A stretch of DNA of 64,000 nt from Apiosordaria backusii (Eukaryota; Ascomycota; Sordariomycetes; Sordariales; Lasiosphaeriaceae). The DNA lies in the NCBI GenBank assembly GCA_030549205.1, contig JAUKTV010000006.1:1692501-1756500 (forward strand). The letters are read 5' to 3'. The notes beneath the pieces were generated by a model. The model did no database searches. It was not told the DNA's origin and was given only the letters and a program-made list of their open reading frames with translations. The position numbers were made by a program, and so were the translations under genes. Below are positions 56,436 to 64,000 of this stretch, in pieces; within the stretch, counting starts at the first letter, position 1; each line of letters opens with the position of its first letter.

Positions 56436-57849
56436 AGTTATAAGATTTTATATTTATAATTATAATAGGGTAATATAATATTAAGTTTTTTTATAATGAA
56501 AGTATTTTTCAATTTTTATTAATTTAAATAAATTAATATAGACTTTTTAATTAATATAGGTAAGTATTGAATAACTTATAAAAACTATATATAATTTATA
56601 ATAAATAAATTTATAAAGGAAAAAGTTTTAAACTATATTTATTATAAAGAACATTAAAGCTTAATTATTTTAATAATAATTAATAAAAGGTTTTAATTAT
56701 TAATTTAAATATTTATTTATAAGTTTAACTTAACTTATAGTTTATAAGTAATTAAAGAATAAAAGTTTTTATTTTACTTTATATGATAGCCTCTGTAGTT
56801 CTAAGGCTGCAGTCGTCAGGGTTAGGGTATAGTACGTAATGCAGTACGTACTCCACCTTCCTCTTTTACCTATGCTCTGCTTTTCTTTCTGTATTTTAGT
56901 TTAATTTGCAGTACTATCCCTTCTTGGCTCTACAATCTACTTTTATATTACAATAGGTCTATTAAATAATACCCCTATATTAGCCTAAGTATCCTATTTA
57001 TAATAAAAATAGGTTTACTTTAAAGCTTCTAGAGACCTTGATTCTATTGCCTGATTCAGCTAACGTTAAAGTTATTTAGGATTGAATTTTAGCCTATATA
57101 TAGGTAGTTTACAGTAGTTTATTATATATATCTGGTTTATGCTATTTGCTTATATTATTTTTTGTAAGTGCAGTATGCGGTATTATAATTTTATAGGCCT
57201 TGCTTAAGGTTATTAAGTAAAAGCCTCGATGACGTTATTTTATTAGCCTACTACTTATATTACCTAATTTACTTATAATAAAGACCTATTAGTTAAGGCC
57301 TATTAAGTAAAAGCTTTATCGGTATTACTTAATTTACTTACTATTTGCGTTATTAAATTTACTTATAGTATTTTTACTATAAATTTACTATTACAATAAT
57401 AGGTCTTTTTTCTTTATTAAACCTTTTAACTTTACTAAATTTACCTTCTATTACTTTCTTACTATTACAAATAGCTTTACTTTCTTTCTAATTAGGAAGT
57501 TTTAAAGAATCTTTATATTCCAGTTTATTAATATTAATAAGTCAGTTTTTTTTAATAATAACAGCTAGGAACTTTCTACAGTTTATTATTACAATTTGGC
57601 TTCTATTAATCTCTATTAACTTACTTAGTTTATATTAATATTAATTATTATTTAAATTACTTTAAATTCTAAAAGCTTATAGAAAGCCTAATTTCTACGC
57701 TTTTAATTTAAAAAAAGTATTAAAATAAAATAATATTAATAAGCCTTTAAAGTTTAAGAATTAATAAAATAGCTTTAATAAATTTCTATAATTTACTAAT
57801 TTATATATAAAGGTTTATAAATAGACGTTTAATATTTTTTCGAAAGTTT
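56436..57849. other. AT-rich relic with a less mutated segment
   Basis: Positions 56785-57130 are less AT-biased and hold a telobox-like AGGGTTAGGGT (56818-56828) and a GTACGTAATGCAGTACGTAC near-palindrome. No protein recognised. Confidence 0.5.
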
Positions 57850-60370
57850 TATTATATTTATAATAATAATTTAATAATTTTTAATAAAATACCTAACGAT
57901 TATATTAAGTATATCGAAAAGGTCCTTAAATTATTTAAAGGTATTTATTTAAATATTAACCTTAAAAAATCCTTTTTTAACTATTTATCTATAAAATTAC
58001 TTAATTTTAAAGTAAATAGATTTAAAATATCTACTATTATAGATCGAATAGTAATTATTATAAAAATTAAAATACCTATTAACTTTAATTAACTTAAATA
58101 ATATATCAGATTTACTGGATTTTTATAAAGATTTATACTATAATTTTAATAAAAGATATAACTATTAAAAGATTATAAAACTAAATGATTAACCGATTAT
58201 TATAAAAAAAGTAAAATTAAAGCTAACAGTATAAAGTTTAAATATAAAAAGGTAATATTTAAAATTACCTTTAAGTTTATTGATAAAGAAAGGAAATCCT
58301 TTAAAATATTATAAACGTACTTTATAAAAGTAATATATTTTACTTATTAAAACTTAGATTATTTAATTTTTATTAAAATTAATACGTTTAAAAGAAGTAT
58401 CAGAATTATAATTTTCTATTTTAAAAGAGATTATTAAAACAGTAAAAAGATTTTTATAGATAATATTTAACTTATTATATATTTAAGTAAACGTTTTACT
58501 CTATTAGAAAGGAAGTATTAACTTATAAAATTAAAGGTAGCTAGTTTAATTTAAATTTATTATAAACTTTAAATATAGATTTAATTAAATAAAGTTAAAG
58601 TAATTATATTTATGGATTATAAATTAATTAAAAGTATTGTTAATTAATTTTCCTTTAAAATAATAAATATTATTAAGTTTAATTTTAAATTAATTCTAAT
58701 TATAATATATTTAACTTAATATACTTTAAATATCTATTATATATTAAGTAAGTTTAATTTAATCTTTAATATATTATTAAGGCTTTCGATTATAAATAAC
58801 AATAAACTATAAAGTAAAAATACTAATAAATTAAATAATATTTAAGTAAAAACTTATTAATTATAAATATATTTAATAATATATATAGAAATTAATAATA
58901 ATTTTAAAATTAAGATTATTAAAGAATTTAAATTTGATTATAAATATATTAAAATATTCGATTATATTAAAGTAAGGAAAGCTTTAACGAAGGTTAAAAA
59001 AAAGCTTTACCGATATTTAAAATAATATTATTTAAATTAAAAGATAGATTACTTTATTTTAACTTAATTAATACTATTTTATATTTATATATATTAAGAA
59101 ATTGTTTATAAAATATTTTAAAATTAATATATAATATAAAGTATTATTTTAGGATAATAAAAATAATTAAAAAGCTTTAATATTTTTTATTTAATTAAAT
59201 AATATACTTTATAAAAGAATATATTAAATATTATTTAATTTATATCGAAAATACAATTAATAAATAAAAGCTATTTAAAGAATTAAAACCTATCTATACC
59301 TTATTATAAATTAATTATATAATTTATATAAATTTTATTACCGTACTTTCTTTAATTAAAAAAAGTAAAGTTTAAATAATATTTAAAAAAGGTTTTAATA
59401 TATTAATATTTATTATAAATAAGGGTTATAAAAGGATAATAGTAATATTAGAAAAAGTAAATTAAATAATAAAGAATTAAAGAATCTGGTTATTAATAAC
59501 TTTTTAATTAATAAATTAAGGTTTATTAAAGAATATTATTTTAAATAAAGATTTTAAGTTTATTAAAGATGTTTAAATAGAAGTATTTACATTATTAAGT
59601 ATTAAATTTTTAATATTTATAGCTTAGTATTTTTAAATTAATAGAGTATTTAAAAAGAAGAATTAAAAGTTAAAATTAATAATAAAATATTATTATAGTA
59701 TAAATAATAATATATTTTAAATAGATATTTTCTTTATAATTATTTATAATATAAATATAATCTATATAAAAATAATTAAATATTTTTCCTTTAAACTTAT
59801 TTATAAATTTAAGCTTAACTTAATTATAGATTTTATTTTTAATTTAAAAAAGTAATATAATATAGAGGTTATAAAAATATTATATTAATTAAAGGTAAAA
59901 ATTATAATAGTTTATATAGTAGCAGTTATTAAAATTAAATATAATAATAAGCAGATATTTATTTAATTTAAAGTTAATAATTAAATATATTTTAAATCTT
60001 ACCATAAATATATTCTTTTTAATAAACTACCGTATAAATATTCTTAATAAAGGATAAGTTTATTTTAAATTGTAAAAATTAAAGAACTTTTAGCTTATAT
60101 ACTTAAGTTTTTACTTATTTAAGGTATATATTTAATAATATTTATTATTTAATTTATTAAAGTATTTAATAATAAAGATCTTTATTATAAAATATTATTA
60201 TTAATTAAAAGAATTATTAAGTTAATAAATAAAAAAGAAAATAAATATAAAGTTAAAAAGATATTATAAAAAAAGATTATATTAAAGAAAGGTAAAAAAA
60301 TTATAAAGTATTTAATTAAATAGAAAGATTAGAAAAATTAATGAAATTAATAATATAAGAAAGTAATATT
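57850..60370 (+). pseudogene. RIP-degraded Ty3/gypsy retrotransposon pol relic with chromodomain-like end
   Basis: Reading through RIP stops, 57890-58160 follows the reverse-transcriptase thumb/connection of fungal Ty3/gypsy elements (DYIKYIEKVLKLF, NLKKSFFNYLSIKLL, then YIRFTGFL). About 59320-59830 follows the integrase core and its flank (NKDFKF, then YYYSINNN, FKLIYKFKLN). About 60000-60100 matches the post-integrase GPY-like block (YHKYILFNKLP), and 60300-60350 reads YLIK-stop-KD-stop-KN, a chromodomain-like ending where the stops stand for Trp. Upstream gag, protease and palm were not recognised. Inactive. Confidence 0.65.
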
Positions 60371-60902
60371 AATATAAAATATATTAAAGTTAATATTAAA
60401 ATATAATGTCTCTCTGAGAAGTGGAGCTTCTAAAAAGAAATTTCTTTTACAACGCCACACCCGGCGTTGGTTCTCTTTACAGTTGATCTAGTATGCCACT
60501 TGAACTACCTGGGGCTACCGTCGTAGTCACGTAACTATTATATACTTATTATATACTTATCATATAGCTAAACCTTCTACCGTCGAGTTTAACAACAAGC
60601 TTATATAATAACATTATAGCCAAACCTTCTAAACACTTCCTTTATTACCGAATTACTTATAACTATACTAATAACTCCCTTACCGGCCTATACTAAGGCC
60701 AGGCACCAACACCTATGCAAAGTTAAAAAGGATCCTATCTACTACTCTTCTTCTTTCTCTCCTATATTACCTACTATATTACTTTTCTATATTACCTACT
60801 ATATTCCTCTCCTATATTACCTACTATATTAAGACTTAATCAATTACAGTATTAAGTATAGATCTATTCTATATAACTTAATAACTAAAAGATAGTACTA
60901 AC
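60371..60902. other. less AT-rich segment after the pol relic, possible LTR
   Basis: From 60407 the sequence starts TGTCTCTCTGAGAAGTGGAG directly downstream of the pol relic and contains a hairpin ACGCCACACCCGGCGT. It could be the start of a 3' LTR or of the next element's 5' LTR. No matching second copy was found in the window and no boundary duplication was seen. Confidence 0.35.
60762..60830. repeat. 25-bp tandem repeat, 3 copies
   Basis: CTATATTACCTACTATATT recurs at 60762, 60787 and 60812, with pyrimidine-rich linkers. Confidence 0.85.
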
Positions 60903-61330
60903 ATAATGGCAGTATACAATTATACCGAAAGCCTACAAATATAAGATCCTAAAGCTAGATTACTATAAGTACCTCGAATTAGCTAACGTAATAATAACTA
61001 TACTAAAGAAAGACAGTAAAAAGTAGAAGAATATAAGTATTACTTACGCTCGAACATACACTATATATACTATTGCTACTTTATCTATCGACTAATATAC
61101 CAGACTCTATCAATTCAGATAGGATTTAATCGATCTTAATATAGACCGGTAGATTAAAGAAGATAATATAGAGACTTAGGATAAAGCCTTTAAATAGAAG
61201 GATAAAGTAGAAGGATGGTTAGCAAAGCTAATATCGATTGCAAGTATAATAGTAAAGGCTAAGACGCCTTAATAGGTAGCCAGTTTAATAGTACACCAAA
61301 TAACTTAAAGATACTGTTTACTGTTATATT
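60903..61330 (+). pseudogene. degenerate gag-like open frame
   Basis: A plus frame reads IPKAYKYKILKLDYYKYLEL, SITYARTYTIYTIATLSID and KVEGWLAKLISIASIIVKAK with stops only at plausible Trp/Gln sites. The helical, Lys-rich character and position after a possible LTR leader suggest a retrotransposon gag, but no zinc knuckle follows. Family uncertain. Confidence 0.4.
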
Positions 61331-62349
61331 GATTGTGAGCATCTGTATATTACGTCTTATGTATATACCACCGAACCTTAAGATATTAAAATATAAAAGA
61401 AAGTACTTAATTAAAAAGAAAAAGTATAAAAAAAAAGGAATAAAATTTAAATTAAAGGAGGAAAGAACATTAAAAAAAGGTAAATAAAGTCCCTTTCTTA
61501 TTATTAAAACCTTTAAAAAAAAAGTTTAAAAAATTTAAAAAAATAATATTTAATAAACTATAATTTAAAGGTTTAAAAAAAAGGGGGCTACTTAAAAAAA
61601 AACCCTATTATTAAAAATCGAAAATAATTAATAATAAAGACTAAAGTTATTAGAAAATTTAATAAATTAAAAAATTATTATAATTTCCTTTTTTAATTTA
61701 TAATATTATTTAATAAAATCTTTTTTATTATTTAATTACCTACTAATTAATTTTTAATTATTAGGTTTTTTTCTAATATAATATTTTCTTTTCTTTTAAA
61801 TTTTACATTTATAATCGACCTTATTATTTTTATTTTCTTACTTTTCAATTATTATATATTATATTAATTTTATAATATTAAAAAAACTATCATTTAATAA
61901 TCTTACTATCTTTATTTCTTTATCTTTATTAATTATATATTATTTTAATCGTATACTATTAAATTATCCCTTTATAACCTCTTTATCTTTATTTTTATAT
62001 TTCAATAGTATATAAATAGTTATAATAAAAAATATAAAAATAATTACAATGTAATTACTAATATTTATATTATCTTTTTTATAAAAGGTTAAAAAAAAGG
62101 AAAAAGATAAATAATTTAAAAAGATAATAAAGGTAATTTTAAAGGGTACCTTTATTATATATTATAAGAAAAAAATATAATAATTAAATTAATTTAATAA
62201 TTAAAATATATTATTTATTATTAAAAGTTTTATATATAAAAAGTTAAAATATAAATATTTTAAAGATAATAAACTGTATTTACTTTTAAAGTATTTAATA
62301 TAAAAGATATTTTAAATAATTTAATAAACTTTATTATTTAAAAAGCTAA
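61331..62349. other. AT-rich relic
   Basis: No ORF or recognisable protein; strongly AT-biased. Confidence 0.55.
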
Positions 62350-62486
62350 TGGAATACACTATAGCACTGCTTCAAATAGTAAGTGCAAAGATAATAAATT
62401 GTAGAAGTAGAAGCTTAGCTACCTAGCTAAATATCTATAATACCAGGTTATATAATCTAGGAATTGTATATATCTATATCCTTATA
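62350..62486. mobile_element. RIP-mutated inverted relative of the 148-bp LTR
   Basis: Its reverse complement aligns end to end with 56283-56430: shared AAGGATATAGA, ACCTGG, TAGCTAG, TTATCTTTG and GAAGCAGTGCTA anchors, with most differences being C-to-T or G-to-A losses in this copy. No 5-bp flanking duplication was seen, so it may be one LTR of a longer element running beyond it or past the window edge. Confidence 0.65.
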
Positions 62487-64000
62487 ATGCCTCCTTTATT
62501 TACTAACTTTACCCTAAAGCTGCCCTTTTAACTATATCTCCTTTATATACTATACTCTATTACTATATAATATTAATATAATTTAACGCTTCTACTATAC
62601 TATAGTTCCTTTTCTTATTTCTAGCTATACTAATAATCCTTTAATATCGATATCCTTACTACTATACCATACCATCTTCTATATTATCTTAAACAATGCT
62701 ATTTCTTCTATTTATACTTTTTTAAAATTAAAGCTTAACACTTTAGCCATACCTACTTAATATTACCTTTTAAAGCTCTAACTATATTAATACCATTTAT
62801 CCTTTTATTTATTTATACTATACTATTTCTTATTTACCTTTTTAATTTAACAATTAACTAATTTTAAAAATCTAGCCTATTTTAAGCTATAATCTTATTA
62901 TACTAAAATTACCTACGTCTTACCTTCTCTACTTTCTATATCTCTTTTATTCTTACTTTTATCTCTTTATATTTACATTCTATATTCAATATCTACTCTA
63001 TTATTAATTTATTATCGGCTATAATAGGCTAAAGGTCTATAACTTAAAAAGTAATAAATTAAAAGGTAAAAAGCTATACTATTATAATTAAAGCTAGCAG
63101 TTAAAGTATAATAGGTTAGATTTATAAAAAAAATAGGCTATACTATTATATTTAAAGTAAAAGACTAGAGTTTAAAAGTATTTAACTATAATACTATAGT
63201 AAGAGTAAAGGGTTAGATCTTAAAAGTAGTAAACTATAGTATTATAACTAAAGTAAGAAGTTAAATCTTAAAGGTAGTAAGCTATACTACTATAATTTAT
63301 AAAGCTTATTATACTACCTTTATTAGCTTATTCTTTATAAACAGTCCCTCTAGTTTAAAATAAGTTTTAAAAGTATCAATCCTATAGACTAAATCTTATA
63401 GAATATTTTACTATCTACTAAATTTTATTTTAATTTACAATACTTTTTCTACTTAATCTACTAATTACTTTACTTTCTATAAATGCTTACTTATATTTAT
63501 TAAGTCTTAATAAATATATAAAGTACTATTTAAGTTTACTATTATTATTAAATCGTCAAATTTATTAATTTCCTACTTTTATTTAAAACTATCTACAAGC
63601 TTATTATCGTTTCTATTAGTTATAATATTAATATTAACTGCAGTCGACTTTAATAGCTAGTTTTATTAATTATATAGTAGCTTTCTTAATATAGTCAGTT
63701 AAATATTATTTTTACTTAAAGCAATCTCTATCGGTACTGCTTTTAATATATATATTATAATTATATATTTAAATCCAAATAATAAGATTATTTTCTCTAA
63801 GTAATCTTATATAAGACCTTTATAATCGACTTTATTAAAGTTATTATATATTAATCTTAGTATTAATACCTTCTTAATTATAAACCTTACTTTAATAATA
63901 GCCTTAAATACCGCTATGTCCTATATTAACATTAACTATCTAGTTAAGTATATTTATTCTAATTTATTATACTATATATATAGTTCTATAGTAGCTATTT
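62487..64000. other. AT-rich relic to window end
   Basis: Probably retroelement sequence, possibly read on the minus strand, but I could not assign a domain. It includes the repeat at 63060-63300. Confidence 0.4.
63060..63300. repeat. imperfect minisatellite
   Basis: Phrases of the type GCTATACTATTATAATTAAAG recur about five times with 46-66 bp spacing and A/G, C/T differences. Confidence 0.55.

Noticed and set aside
62487..64000. Minus-strand Ty1/copia reverse transcriptase at the window end
   Set aside because: Stop-tolerant reading gave no convincing catalytic motif, so the class cannot be called.

Overview
The window looks like nuclear DNA of a filamentous ascomycete (Pezizomycotina, probably Sordariomycetes; an inference from protein families, not a species call). 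Genes are compact, with 48-121 bp introns (GT..AG, CTAAC-like branch sites). Families typical of these fungi are present: Zn2Cys6 factor, DUF2855, luciferase-domain protein, BBE-type flavin oxidases, a NACHT-WD40 NLR relic and CorA-like membrane proteins. Composition is sharply bipartite. Positions 1-2,837 and 15,351-54,780 are GC-equilibrated and gene-bearing. Positions 2,838-15,350 and about 55,040-64,000 are extremely AT-rich, stop-riddled transposon relics in which Trp and Gln codons have become TAG/TAA, the signature of repeat-induced point mutation (RIP).

Left part. An alpha/beta hydrolase with an N-terminal glycine zipper (minus strand) is followed by a fungal NLR gene broken by a 12.5 kb hAT transposon. 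The insertion is complete at both ends: terminal inverted repeats begin CAGAGTTTGG and the 8-bp target duplication is CGACCTTC. Removing the element and one copy of the duplication restores the NLR frame across the junction. The hAT body holds a RIP-destroyed transposase, several minisatellites, three ~110-120 bp palindromes, and two GC-rich solo LTRs (TG..CA, 5-bp duplications) that escaped RIP.

Central gene island. In order: a small membrane protein; an acyl-protein-thioesterase-like esterase; a secreted papain-like protease with a C-terminal propeller-like domain; a five-exon gene joining a caspase-like domain to a CorA-like two-helix membrane domain; a tentative small exported protein; a DUF2855 protein; a luciferase-domain membrane protein; a secreted Lys-Gly-repeat protein; a DUF3445 protein; an AsaB/CmcJ-type enzyme divergent from a Zn2Cys6 factor; a hypothetical protein; two broken genes (a small GPI-type protein with a stop at the signal-peptide end, and a frameshifted flavin oxidase); a conserved 190-aa protein; and an intact six-exon flavin oxidase. 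The AsaB/CmcJ gene, regulator, oxidases and DUF3445 gene recall a secondary-metabolite neighbourhood, but no backbone synthase is present.

Right part. A 220-bp MITE with a TA duplication and ~38-bp inverted repeats sits at the edge of the second AT-rich block. That block holds a 148-bp solo LTR with an AATAA duplication, a RIP-degraded Ty3/gypsy pol relic ending in a chromodomain-like segment, a degenerate gag-like stretch, and a mutated inverted relative of the 148-bp LTR. No tRNA, rRNA or CRISPR was seen. Exon boundaries are read by eye from splice consensus and frame continuity.
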